Of a stretch of DNA of 64,000 bases, positions 1 through 7,931 are shown in pieces (the stretch's first letter is position 1; each line of letters starts with the position of its first letter). The position numbers and the translations under genes are program-made. The notes under the pieces are model-generated. The model did no database searches. It saw only the letters and a program-made list of their open reading frames with translations, and had not been told where the DNA came from. Where the stretch lies: positions 26,496-90,495 of the forward strand of contig JAZRIF010000212.1 of assembly GCA_045645165.1 (NCBI GenBank), given 5' to 3'. The DNA is from CAMEON01 sp045645165 (GTDB lineage Bacteria > Bacillota > Clostridia > Oscillospirales > CAG-272).

Positions 1-1378
1 CGTTTACGATCAAAGAGAATTTGAGGTCACGGTACTTGCCGATATCTTCTTTCTTCAAAACACCGGATCCGCAAGTGACGACGCCCTCGGCGTTGACACC
101 GATCTTGGTCACAGACTCCCGTCCGGAGGAATCTTTGGTGGAGATCACGGTATCGCCCTCCTGCAAGAACAGGATCAGCACGTCCTCCACCGAAGTGAGA
201 AGACCGCCGGGATTATTCCGCAGATCGAAGACGAAATACTGACAGCCTTCTGCTTTCAGTGTTTCAACCGCATCGGTAAACTGTTCCAATGTGGTATTGT
301 CAAAACTTAACATTTTAATAATACCCACGGTAGGATCCTCGGCGTGAACACGACCGATAACCGAGCGGGTGGTGAGCTTTTGGCGAATTGCCGTTATCTC
401 AACTTCCTCATAATCCACGCTCTCAGCTGCACCGACGGGACGGCGGTAGACCGTAAAGGAGCACTCGCTTCCCTCCTCACCCTTCATGCGGTTGAGGGCT
501 TCGGTATAGCCAATGTCGTGAACCAGCGTTTTATCTTCTCCAGTTCCGACGAACACAATATGGTCGCCGGGCAGTACGCCTGCGGCTTCTGCAGGAGAAT
601 CGGGATAGACGTTGGCAACCGTAATCACTTGATAGGAAATGCCACTGATCTCGATGGTTGCGTTTACCACGCTGATACCAACGCCACACATTTCGCCGTT
701 TTGACTACTGGTCTGATCCTTAAACTCTTCCTCCGTGAAGTACTCGGCGTACAGATCGCCGGTAGCGGCTACGTAGCCCTTCAGAACCGAAGCAATGATG
801 GCATCGTCGTCCAGTTCCTCCAGCATAGTAGCGGAACGGAAGAGACGGTCGATCACGTCAAGCTCAGCAAACAGATCCTCCTCTTCGCTCCCCTGCCCGG
901 GTTGGATGACGTTAGGAACGTCATTTTTCATATAAGCGGTAGTCAAGGAGAAGGTCAACAGCACAGCGAGGACTACCGAGGTTATCACGGTGGAGATCGC
1001 GGCGGTCAGGCTGATCTTCTTTCCTTCCTTGGGAGCAGGAGAAGACACGAAGCGGTCAGGGTTCTTACTTTCGGTAACCATTTCGGAGAAGGGCTCACTC
1101 GAACGGGTGGAAAATGTTGGCGGCACATCCGAAACTTTGTCAACGGACAGAGCCGGAAGCATCAAATCCAGCCCTTTGGCTGTCATGATTCGTGTGAGAT
1201 CACGCTCTGCAAAAGGAATAAATTCCTCTTCAATCGTCAAAATCAGCTGTGCGGATTCCGCATCGGTCACGGCTACATGAACGTTGCGTACACCGCGCAA
1301 GCTCTCGCACGATGCTGTCATTGCGGGAAGCATGGCTTCCGTAACCATGCCTTTTAATTGATAGGTAACTTGTTTCAT
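1..1378 (-). CDS. S41 (CtpA-type) processing peptidase, 3' part missing
   Basis: This reading frame starts at ATG 1378 and runs off the left edge after about 459 codons. After the start come an approximately 80-residue alpha/beta domain, a linker, one membrane helix at about residues 122-147, then an extracytoplasmic part with a PDZ domain (SPAEAAGVLPGDHIV) and the start of the S41 core (FDLRNNPGGLLTSVEDV). The family cleaves extracytoplasmic proteins near their C-termini with a Ser-Lys dyad, which would lie beyond the edge. The N-terminal domain is odd for this family. It has the size and the GV.NV.V pattern of a heavy-metal-associated (HMA) fold, but the metal-binding CxxC is absent (the sequence reads LKGMVTEAM). 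The family call is secure; the HMA resemblance is inference. Confidence 0.88.
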   Translation of the reverse strand, partial: MKQVTYQLKGMVTEAMLPAMTASCESLRGVRNVHVAVTDAESAQLILTIEEEFIPFAERDLTRIMTAKGLDLMLPALSVDKVSDVPPTFSTRSSEPFSEMVTESKNPDRFVSSPAPKEGKKISLTAAISTVITSVVLAVLLTFSLTTAYMKNDVPNVIQPGQGSEEEDLFAELDVIDRLFRSATMLEELDDDAIIASVLKGYVAATGDLYAEYFTEEEFKDQTSSQNGEMCGVGISVVNATIEISGISYQVITVANVYPDSPAEAAGVLPGDHIVFVGTGEDKTLVHDIGYTEALNRMKGEEGSECSFTVYRRPVGAAESVDYEEVEITAIRQKLTTRSVIGRVHAEDPTVGIIKMLSFDNTTLEQFTDAVETLKAEGCQYFVFDLRNNPGGLLTSVEDVLILFLQEGDTVISTKDSSGRESVTKIGVNAEGVVTCGSGVLKKEDIGKYRDLKFSLIVN

Positions 1379-1421
1379 ACTTGGTTTTCAATCCTTTGGC
1401 GCGATGATTGCGAACAGGGCT

Positions 1422-1436
1422 ACATACATTGTATGT
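1422..1436. promoter_or_regulatory. 15-bp perfect palindrome upstream of the S41 peptidase gene
   Basis: ACATACATTGTATGT is two 7-base arms around a central T. It lies 44 bases upstream of the peptidase start and overlaps a possible minus-strand -10 (TACAAT). It could be an operator. No regulator is assigned. Confidence 0.35.
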
Positions 1437-1494
1437 CGACTCAATCCTATTTATGCACAGAGTGCTCCTGTACCGTCAACGTACCGTCTTTTGC

Positions 1495-2580
1495 TCAAAA
1501 CTTGCCGGGCTTGGAGCTGAGGTACTTCTTAACCATCAAAGCGACCTTGAAGGTAATAGCGTGCTCGAATTCGCGCAGATCCAGACCGGTGAGCTTGCGG
1601 ATCTTTTCCAGGCGGTACACCAGAGTATTGCGGTGCACGAAAAGCTTACGAGAGGTCTCGGAAACGTTGAGGTTGTTCTCAAAGAAGCACTGAATGGTCA
1701 TGAGTGTCTCACGATCCAAGGATTCCAAGCTTCCCTTCTTGAAGACCTCCTGAAGGAACATTTCGCAAAGAGTGGTGGGAAGCTGGTAGATCAGACGGCC
1801 GATACCGAGGTTCTCATAGCTGACAACACTCTTCTCATTTTCAAAGACCTTACCAACATCCAGCGCAATCTGAGCCTCCTTGTATGCGCGAGCCAGATCC
1901 TTGATGTTCTCGACAATGGTAGAAACACCAACGGTTACCTTGGTGTAAAATTCGGAAGACATCGTATCTACGATGTTCGTAGCCACCTTCTCCATCTCTC
2001 TGTTCTCTGCACCGGGCTTAACTTCCTTGACCAAGACAATATCATGCTCACCAACGCTGATGACATAGTCACGAGCCTTGTCGGGGAACATATTCTGAAG
2101 CATCTCAAAGGGCATCATGTCGGTCTTGCCCGAGAACTTGACCAGGAACACCACGCGGGATTCCTCGGCGTTGAAATGCAGCTCCTTAGACTTGATGTAA
2201 ATATCGGAAGGAAGGATGTTATCCAAAATGATATTCTTGATAAAGGAACCCTTGTCGTACTTCTCGTCATACAGGTTCTTGATATTTCCGAGAGCCACGC
2301 AGAGCAGGCGGGAGGTCTTATCGGCCTCAGAGTCTTCACCTTCTACGAAAACAACGTACTCGCGCTTGGTACCGCCGGACAGAGGACGATAGGTATATCC
2401 ACCCGACACAACGATATCGGTGGTATACGCCAATTCATCCCGAATGGCCTGACGCACTTCGCCAATTTTAACGAGCTCGGAGCAGGCAATTACGACACCG
2501 GTCTCATCGATGACACCAATGGTACGGTCAACCGCTTCCTTCATTTGATGGATCACGCTTTGAAACAGTCTGTTAGACAT
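1495..2580 (-). CDS. CdaR/PucR-family transcriptional regulator
   Basis: This is a 361-residue cytoplasmic regulator. The C-terminal 60 residues hold the PucR-type helix-turn-helix (FFENNLNVSETSRKLFVHRN, then TLVYRLEKIRKLTGLDLR), the hallmark of the CdaR sugar-diacid regulator family. The middle has a GGDEF-like region seen in CdaR proteins (VGVSTIVENIKDLARAYKEA), and the N-terminus is a small sensory domain (IGVIDETGVVIACS). The start at 2580 follows AGAGAGG. The gene lies 85 bases after rsmE and 116 bases before the S41 peptidase gene, on the same strand. The ligand is not evident, since no diacid catabolism genes are adjacent, so the target genes remain open. Confidence 0.85.
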   Translation of the reverse strand: MSNRLFQSVIHQMKEAVDRTIGVIDETGVVIACSELVKIGEVRQAIRDELAYTTDIVVSGGYTYRPLSGGTKREYVVFVEGEDSEADKTSRLLCVALGNIKNLYDEKYDKGSFIKNIILDNILPSDIYIKSKELHFNAEESRVVFLVKFSGKTDMMPFEMLQNMFPDKARDYVISVGEHDIVLVKEVKPGAENREMEKVATNIVDTMSSEFYTKVTVGVSTIVENIKDLARAYKEAQIALDVGKVFENEKSVVSYENLGIGRLIYQLPTTLCEMFLQEVFKKGSLESLDRETLMTIQCFFENNLNVSETSRKLFVHRNTLVYRLEKIRKLTGLDLREFEHAITFKVALMVKKYLSSKPGKF

Positions 2581-2665
2581 AGACTTTTACCTCTCTTTGT
2601 TTATTTGCTTCATAAAATAAATATACATATCCGCCGCGCGGAATCGGGTACAGGAAAAAACAGGA

Positions 2666-3427
2666 TTACAACTCCAAAGCATAAATAAGGCAGCTTAAGA
2701 CGAATCCGGAAGCAGTTTCGGTTCGAAGGATTCGTTTGCCGAGCCCCGTCATACACGCATTCAGGTCACGGGCTGCACCAGCTTCCTCAGGTGAAAAGCC
2801 GCCCTCGCTGCCAACAAAAATAGCGATTTCGGGTTTTCTTCCATTCTGTTCCGCTTGCTCAAGAACAGGACGTGCTTGCGCCAACACCGACGGCAGAGGA
2901 GTCACGCCATCGCCTTCGTAGCAGAACAGAATCAAATCTTTTCCTTCTGCCATCCGAAGAGCCTGCTCGTACGTAACTATTGGTCTTACAACGGGGATGA
3001 CCCCTCGCCCGCACTGCTTAGCTGCTTCCTCGGCAATACGGCATCGGCGCTCGGTTTTTCGCGCTTCTGCTTCGGGCTTGGCACGTACAATGCAACGACT
3101 GCTCTCAAAAGGGATTACCTCAGTAACGCCACACTCCACAGCTTTCTGGATGATCGTGTCCAGTTTGTCGCCCTTTGGAAGAGCTTGATAGAGGCAAGCG
3201 AGAAAAGGGGGCTCTGTATCCACAGGATTGGATGACAGGATCTGCGCCACAGCGGTTTCGCTATCGAAGGAAATCATTTCACACAGGTATGCGGTCTTCT
3301 GATCGCACACCTTGATCCTGTCTCCCGGAGCAAGCCGTAAAGAGTAGGATGCGTGGCGGGCATTATCGCCCGTCAAAATGATTCTGTCACCCTGTATAGC
3401 GGATGGCTCCACAAAAAAGCGAGGCAT
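2666..3427 (-). CDS. rsmE: 16S rRNA (uracil1498-N3)-methyltransferase RsmE
   Basis: The 253-residue protein is a SPOUT-class methylase that modifies U1498 of 16S rRNA. It begins MPRFFVEPS, has the N-terminal PUA-like part (ILTGDNARHASYSLRLAPGD), the family segment KGDKLDTIIQKAVECGVTEV, and the C-terminal knot IFVGSEGGFSPEEA followed by LGKRILRTETA. I chose ATG 3427 over an upstream in-frame start at 3484 because AGGAG stands seven bases before it and the protein then starts like known RsmE. A leader of about 150 bases separates it from the promoter at 3584-3612. RsmE often neighbours a ribosomal protein L11 methylase, which is absent here. Confidence 0.95.
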   Translation of the reverse strand: MPRFFVEPSAIQGDRIILTGDNARHASYSLRLAPGDRIKVCDQKTAYLCEMISFDSETAVAQILSSNPVDTEPPFLACLYQALPKGDKLDTIIQKAVECGVTEVIPFESSRCIVRAKPEAEARKTERRCRIAEEAAKQCGRGVIPVVRPIVTYEQALRMAEGKDLILFCYEGDGVTPLPSVLAQARPVLEQAEQNGRKPEIAIFVGSEGGFSPEEAGAARDLNACMTGLGKRILRTETASGFVLSCLIYALEL

Positions 3428-3583
3428 ATTCCAACTCCTTCCCTTCAGATAACAGAAAAACCGACAGAAAACCCGACTTAACAAGCAAACGCGAGTAAAA
3501 TCGGGAGGGGTTCAGTCAAATTGACAAGCCCTCTGTGAGGCATAGTAACAATTCACAAAGGTTTTGTTCATGTTTATGAAAAT

Positions 3584-3612
3584 AATATACCACAAAATCA
3601 CCAATTTGTCAA
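3584..3612 (-). promoter_or_regulatory. sigma-A promoter for rsmE
   Basis: On the minus strand TTGACA (3607-3612) is followed by a 17-base spacer and TATATT (3584-3589). The bases just before the -10 are TGTGG, as in several other promoters of this window. Confidence 0.8.
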
Positions 3613-3701
3613 CAGTCTTTTTGTGATTTTGGGCAAGAAAGGTGTCAATATTTACAATTTCTTCTTATTTACCCCGAGAGGCGGGGGCAAAAGTCCCAAA
3701 G

Positions 3702-3729
3702 TTGACGGTTGGTGATTTTGTGGTATGGC
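3702..3729 (+). promoter_or_regulatory. Promoter-like sequence on the plus strand, mirror copy of the rsmE promoter
   Basis: TTGACG (3702-3707), a 16-base spacer and TATGGC (3724-3729). The stretch TTGGTGATTTTGTGGTAT is identical to the rsmE promoter but inverted. Transcription from here would run antisense into the RNA methylase gene. The -10 is poor, so activity is uncertain. Confidence 0.4.
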
Positions 3730-3769
3730 ATGTATGGGATGTGCAAGTTGCCTCAATGAAGGAAAGTTA

Positions 3770-5029
3770 TCAATATTTTTTCTTTGGCGGGAAAGGTCGA
3801 TCGTTTCGCGGACCGTAGGGCTTACGGTCGCCATTTTTGAAATCCGGGCGTTTATCGGATTTACGGTCAAAAATCTCTTTAGCGGTACGCTGGCCTTCCG
3901 TGCGGGCCTCCGCCGGCTTGAAATACTCGTATAGGTAACATGGAAGCATGCCGTTGTAGAGCTTCTTCACCTTGTCAGCGCGCTGACCGTAGAGACGGTC
4001 GAAGCGGTCACAAGAAGTCAGAACGTAGATCTGCCAAGGATACAAGGCTTTGAATGATCCACCGAGCTGTTGGTACAGACGTTCTATCTCCTCCCGTTCA
4101 CCCATGCGTTCGCCGTAAGGAGGATTGCAGACCACGGTTCCCTTTCGGTCTTCCTTCTTGATCTTGCGGGCATCGGCTTGGAAAATGTTGAGATATTCTT
4201 CCACCCCTGCACGCAGTGCATTTTCGTATGTGATGTCCAGGATGTCCTCATCGATATCCGAGGCGTAGACCTCAAACTTGCAGTCGGTGCGGATCTTTGC
4301 CTGTGCTTCCTCGCGGGCGGCATCCCAGAGGGGCTTGGGGATATTGGTAAATTCCTCTCCCGCAAAGCTCCGTCCCAGGCCGGGTGCACGGCCGCTGACA
4401 ATCATGGCAGCTTCAATGGCGATGGTGCCCGAACCGCAGAAGGGATCCCAGAAGAGGATATCTTCGCGGGGACGGGCAGTCAGGGCCAATGCCGCCGCCA
4501 GCGTCTCGCGCAAGGGGGCAGCGCCTGCCTCGGGACGATAGCCGCGTTTGTGGAGAGCCACGCCCGATGTGTCGATCATAAGGGCGGCCACATCTTTAAA
4601 GATGAAGAATTCGATTTGATATTTTGCTCCCGTTTCTTCAAACCAGGAGATGCCGTACTTCTCGCGGAGGCGCTCCACCACGGCTTTCTTCACGATGCTC
4701 TGGCAATCGGGCAGAGAGGTCAGGCCGCTCTTGATGGAGTGACCCTTCACGGGGAAGGCGTCGGCACGTCCGATCCACTCCTCCCAAGGGAGAGCTTTTG
4801 TTCCGTCAAACAACTCGGTAAAACTGCGAGCCGGGAACAGGCCGAGACGGATAAACACGCGTTCCGCACAGCGCAGGGCGATGTTGGCGCGGGGGATGTC
4901 GATCTCCTCGCCTTCAAAGGTCACACGCCCGTCCATGGTGTCCAGGCGTTTCAGGCCAAGGGCGTCGATCTCCTCGCCGAGGAGCTTTTCCAGGCCGAAC
5001 ATACAGGTGGCTACAAGAGTCAGTTTCAT
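3770..5029 (-). CDS. Class I SAM-dependent RNA methyltransferase (THUMP + UPF0020, RlmL/YpsC-like)
   Basis: The 419-residue protein has an N-terminal ferredoxin-like/THUMP region (MKLTLVATCMFGLEKLLGEE) and a C-terminal Rossmann methylase with a SAM loop (DPFCGSGTIAIEAAMI) and the catalytic motif NPPYGERMG. This arrangement matches the RlmL N-half and YpsC family, which make N2-methylguanosine in 23S rRNA (G2445) or act on tRNA. A lysine- and arginine-rich tail (after about residue 375, ending PFPPKKKY) is extra and may bind RNA. The exact target base cannot be told from sequence. It is divergent from the lipoprotein gene at 5171. Confidence 0.9.
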   Translation of the reverse strand: MKLTLVATCMFGLEKLLGEEIDALGLKRLDTMDGRVTFEGEEIDIPRANIALRCAERVFIRLGLFPARSFTELFDGTKALPWEEWIGRADAFPVKGHSIKSGLTSLPDCQSIVKKAVVERLREKYGISWFEETGAKYQIEFFIFKDVAALMIDTSGVALHKRGYRPEAGAAPLRETLAAALALTARPREDILFWDPFCGSGTIAIEAAMIVSGRAPGLGRSFAGEEFTNIPKPLWDAAREEAQAKIRTDCKFEVYASDIDEDILDITYENALRAGVEEYLNIFQADARKIKKEDRKGTVVCNPPYGERMGEREEIERLYQQLGGSFKALYPWQIYVLTSCDRFDRLYGQRADKVKKLYNGMLPCYLYEYFKPAEARTEGQRTAKEIFDRKSDKRPDFKNGDRKPYGPRNDRPFPPKKKY

Positions 5030-5111
5030 TTCGTTTCCTTTCGGTTGTGGGAATTGAGTTGTATTCTTGAAAGATTCACAGAAATTTCATAAAAGTGCAA
5101 ACAAATTGACT

Positions 5112-5139
5112 TTGGGATGACACAGAGAGGGTGTATACT
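5112..5139 (+). promoter_or_regulatory. Putative promoter of the beta-helix lipoprotein gene
   Basis: TTGGGA (5112-5117), a 16-base spacer and TATACT (5134-5139) preceded by TG (extended -10). It lies 31 bases before the start codon. A better TTGACT stands slightly upstream, but its spacing is too long. Confidence 0.5.
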
Positions 5140-5170
5140 GTATCATGCAAATCAGCTAAGGAAGTGCATC

Positions 5171-7117
5171 ATGAAAAAAAACCTCCTCCGCGTCATCTGC
5201 GCCGCTCTGATCCTCTCAACAGCGGCTTCGGTCTCGGCTTGTCGAAGGGATCTAAGCGGTGATCCCGCCGATCCCCCGTCTCTTGGCGGCTCCGTCACGG
5301 TGGACGGCGTGGAGATCACCCCCTCAACGGGGAACGCCGACATGACCGCAGAACCTCAAACGGCCCCCGTCACCACTCCCGCCGAAGATCCCGCCGTGGG
5401 AGACTACACCCCCACGGGAGAAACGGTCATCGATCTGGGAGAGACCATTAATATTGAAGGGGACGGTGCGACCGTCGAAGGCACCACCGTCACCGTGACC
5501 CGCGCGGGAAGCTATCTGATCAGCGGTACGCTGGCCGACGGGCAGATCATCGTAGACACCGCCGACGAGAGCAAGGTGACCCTGATGCTCAACGGTGCTT
5601 CCCTGTCCTGCACCCACGGACCTGCGATCTACGTCAAATCCGCCCCCAAGAAGGTGGTGATCTTCACCGCAGAGAACTCGGTGAATATTCTTTCCGACGG
5701 CGTGGGCTACGTGATCCCCGACGAGGAGCAGGTGGAGGGCGAGGTCTACCCCAACGCCTGTATCTATTCCTGTGAGGATCTGGAGCTGAACGGCGGCGGC
5801 GAGCTTCACATCAAGGGCAACGCCGACAAGGGCATCAATACCAAGGACGATCTGAAGATCAAGAGCGGTACCGTTACCGTTACCTCGGTGGGTGCAGGCA
5901 TCCGCGCCAACGATTCTTTGGAGATGAGCGGCGGCACCGTCACCGTCAACGCAGGCGGGGACGGCGTGAAGACCGCCAACACCGAAGCCACGGGCAAGGG
6001 TTATCTTACGGTAACCGACGGTGCCCTCTATATCACCGCCAAGGGTGACGGACTCTCGGCGGCTACCGACCTCACGGTCAGCGGTGGCAACATGGTGTTG
6101 ACCACCACCGATACCGACGGAGTGGTGCTGAAGGAATTCGAAGGAAACCCCACAAGCGGCTCCATGGGCGGAGGCTTCGGCAGACCCGGCGGTATGATGG
6201 GGGAAAGCTCGGCTGACAAGGCCGCCATCAGCGCAAAGGGTCTGAAGGCCGCAGGGAATCTCACGGTCAGCGGCGGGAAGATCACCATTGTGGCGCAGGA
6301 CGACGGCATTCACAGCGATACCAACGTGCATATTTCCAACGGTATGATCCACATCCGCGCCGCGGACGACGGCATTCATGCCGAGAAGGAGCTGACCGTC
6401 AGCGGCGGCGTACTGACCGTTGCCCAGAGCTTTGAGGGTCTGGAGGCTCTGCACATCAACGTTTTGGGCGGTACCAACCGCATCACGGCCTCCGACGACG
6501 GCGCGAACGCCACGAACGGCATGGGCGGTGGATTCGGCGGCCCCGGAGGAACACCTCCCGGAGGCTTCCCGGGCGGAAGACCTCGGAGCGGGGACACAGA
6601 GACCACCTCCACCGACACCCCTCTTTTGAACTTCGCAGGGGGCTACAACGTCTTCGACGCGGGCGGTGACGGCATTGACTCCAACGGAAACATTGTCATC
6701 ACGGGGGGTACGGTGATCGTATACGGCCCCACCGACAACGGCAACGGTCCCATTGATTCGGGCGACGGAAATTACAGTGTCACCGTATCGGGCGGTATGC
6801 TACTCGCTGTTGGCAGCAGCGGCATGGCCGAGTCCGCCGAGAATGGGGGGCAAGCGGTGCTGGCTGCCTCTTGGCGCAGTACGGGGCTTTCTGCAGGCGA
6901 GATCGTCGGCATTGCGGACAAGGATGGCAACGTCATCGCGGCCTTTCAGTTGCCCAAGGCCATTTCCTCCATCGTCTTCAGCTCGGCTGATCTGACGGCG
7001 GGGGCTACCTACTCCATCGTGGGAGGCGGTTCGGCCACGGGGACGAATGCGGACGGCGTGATCGATCCTGCGACTTATACGGGGTATGAATCGATGGGTG
7101 AGATCGAGGCGTATTGA
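5171..7117 (+). CDS. Carbohydrate-binding domain (DUF4353-like) beta-helix lipoprotein
   Basis: The 648-residue protein begins with a lipoprotein signal (MKKNLLRVICAALILSTAAS, then VSAC). I chose ATG 5171 over the upstream 5117 start because it begins the signal peptide. The mature protein starts with a Pro/Thr-rich linker. Then come repeated beta-strand turns of the type DLTVSGGNMVLTTTDTDG and ELTVSGGVLTVAQS, with alternating DG(I/V) steps, as in right-handed beta-helices annotated as carbohydrate-binding DUF4353 proteins. Two Gly/Pro-rich insertions (GGGFGRPGGMMG and GGGFGGPGGTPPGG) interrupt the helix. It is likely anchored outside the membrane and may bind polysaccharide or act as an adhesin. 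It is the only large plus-strand gene in the first 23 kb and has its own promoter and terminator. Confidence 0.85.
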   Translation: MKKNLLRVICAALILSTAASVSACRRDLSGDPADPPSLGGSVTVDGVEITPSTGNADMTAEPQTAPVTTPAEDPAVGDYTPTGETVIDLGETINIEGDGATVEGTTVTVTRAGSYLISGTLADGQIIVDTADESKVTLMLNGASLSCTHGPAIYVKSAPKKVVIFTAENSVNILSDGVGYVIPDEEQVEGEVYPNACIYSCEDLELNGGGELHIKGNADKGINTKDDLKIKSGTVTVTSVGAGIRANDSLEMSGGTVTVNAGGDGVKTANTEATGKGYLTVTDGALYITAKGDGLSAATDLTVSGGNMVLTTTDTDGVVLKEFEGNPTSGSMGGGFGRPGGMMGESSADKAAISAKGLKAAGNLTVSGGKITIVAQDDGIHSDTNVHISNGMIHIRAADDGIHAEKELTVSGGVLTVAQSFEGLEALHINVLGGTNRITASDDGANATNGMGGGFGGPGGTPPGGFPGGRPRSGDTETTSTDTPLLNFAGGYNVFDAGGDGIDSNGNIVITGGTVIVYGPTDNGNGPIDSGDGNYSVTVSGGMLLAVGSSGMAESAENGGQAVLAASWRSTGLSAGEIVGIADKDGNVIAAFQLPKAISSIVFSSADLTAGATYSIVGGGSATGTNADGVIDPATYTGYESMGEIEAY

Positions 7118-7131
7118 TATAACTTTTTTCA

Positions 7132-7161
7132 GGGCGATCCCCGCGGGGATCGCCCTTTTTT
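7132..7161. terminator. Bidirectional terminator
   Basis: A perfect 11-base-pair stem (GGGCGATCCCC/GGGGATCGCCC) is followed by T7 on the plus strand and preceded by a T-poor but A-containing stretch for the opposite direction. It separates the convergent lipoprotein gene and the TIGR03936 gene. Confidence 0.9.
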
Positions 7162-7175
7162 CTATGTGGTTGGGA

Positions 7176-7931
7176 TCAGCGGAACCACTTCCCGACCGCA
7201 ACGCCGGCCTCATCGTGGAAGCCAATGCGCAGGATGCGGTACCATACCTCGTCCAGCGCACCGTCCTCGGGGAGAATGCCCAGTTTATCCCGCATAGCCT
7301 TGATGAGATACTCGGGATTGAGGTTTTCGGTGTTGCCAGCGCGGAGGGTGGCGCGGAGCTTGATGAGCCCGTCGGCGGCCACGGCCTTGACTGAATGGAT
7401 CATGGGGAGGATGTTGACCTCCTTGTCACCCGACTTGGAACGCTTGGTCATGACGATGGGCTCTGCGTCGGGGGCGAAGATGCTATTGATGGAGCTTGCG
7501 ATCTCAACGGGGTCACCGGGGGTCTTGATGGTCATTTGGTAGGTGCCCCACGCGATATCCGAGAAGGCGGTCTTGGGGATATAGACCTCGGAAACCTGCA
7601 TTTCATCTGTCAGCTCGGCGTTGAGCTGAGCCTTGATCTCGGCGGGCGTGATCTCACGGTCGATACGGAGATCCACCATCTCCTCCATGCCCTCGGAGCC
7701 TACGGGCAGGGGCACGCCGAAAACGATCTTACTGTGGGGGTTAAAGCCCTGCGTATACCACATGGGGATGGAGGCGCGGACAAGGACTCTCTGCCACGTG
7801 CGCTGGAGGTCGAGGTGGGAGAAGTACTGGAGGTTGCCCGTCTTCCGGAATACCACACGCACCGTAATGGGCGCGTCCAGCATGGGGCGGTCAAACTTGG
7901 AAATACGGTTCAGTTTTTCTTGGGACAGCAT
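7176..7931 (-). CDS. TIGR03936-family radical-SAM-linked protein (DUF2344)
   Basis: The 251-residue protein has the DUF2344 opening VRVVFRKTGNLQYFSHLDLQ and QGFNPHSKIVFGVPLPVGSE. It starts inside the end of the upstream radical SAM gene (overlap of 22 bases), which implies translational coupling. In many Clostridia the two are adjacent or fused, and some carry the pair next to RNase G and L21. The function is unproven; a tRNA or ribosome modification role is often supposed because of that context. The last residues (GVAVGKWFR) are followed by the shared terminator. Confidence 0.92.
   Translation of the reverse strand: MLSQEKLNRISKFDRPMLDAPITVRVVFRKTGNLQYFSHLDLQRTWQRVLVRASIPMWYTQGFNPHSKIVFGVPLPVGSEGMEEMVDLRIDREITPAEIKAQLNAELTDEMQVSEVYIPKTAFSDIAWGTYQMTIKTPGDPVEIASSINSIFAPDAEPIVMTKRSKSGDKEVNILPMIHSVKAVAADGLIKLRATLRAGNTENLNPEYLIKAMRDKLGILPEDGALDEVWYRILRIGFHDEAGVAVGKWFR

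Larger units (their letters stand above)
3428..3769. other. 342-base intergenic region with an inverted pair of promoter-like sequences
   Basis: The region holds the rsmE leader, the rsmE promoter (3584-3612, minus) and a near-copy of that promoter in the opposite orientation (3702-3729, plus). I see no credible ORF in it. A GC-rich hairpin-like stretch (CCCCGAGAGGCGGGGG) sits at about 3673-3688 between the two promoter copies. Confidence 0.6.

Noticed and set aside
344..1357. 337-codon plus-strand ORF opposite the S41 peptidase gene
   Set aside because: The minus-strand frame gives a clear PDZ and S41 protease; the plus frame has no recognisable motif.
5066..5077. 12-mer CTTGAAAGATTC shared with the htrA upstream region (20118-20129)
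   Set aside because: Matches of this length are expected many times by chance in 64 kb; without a further repeat I do not treat it as a shared operator.
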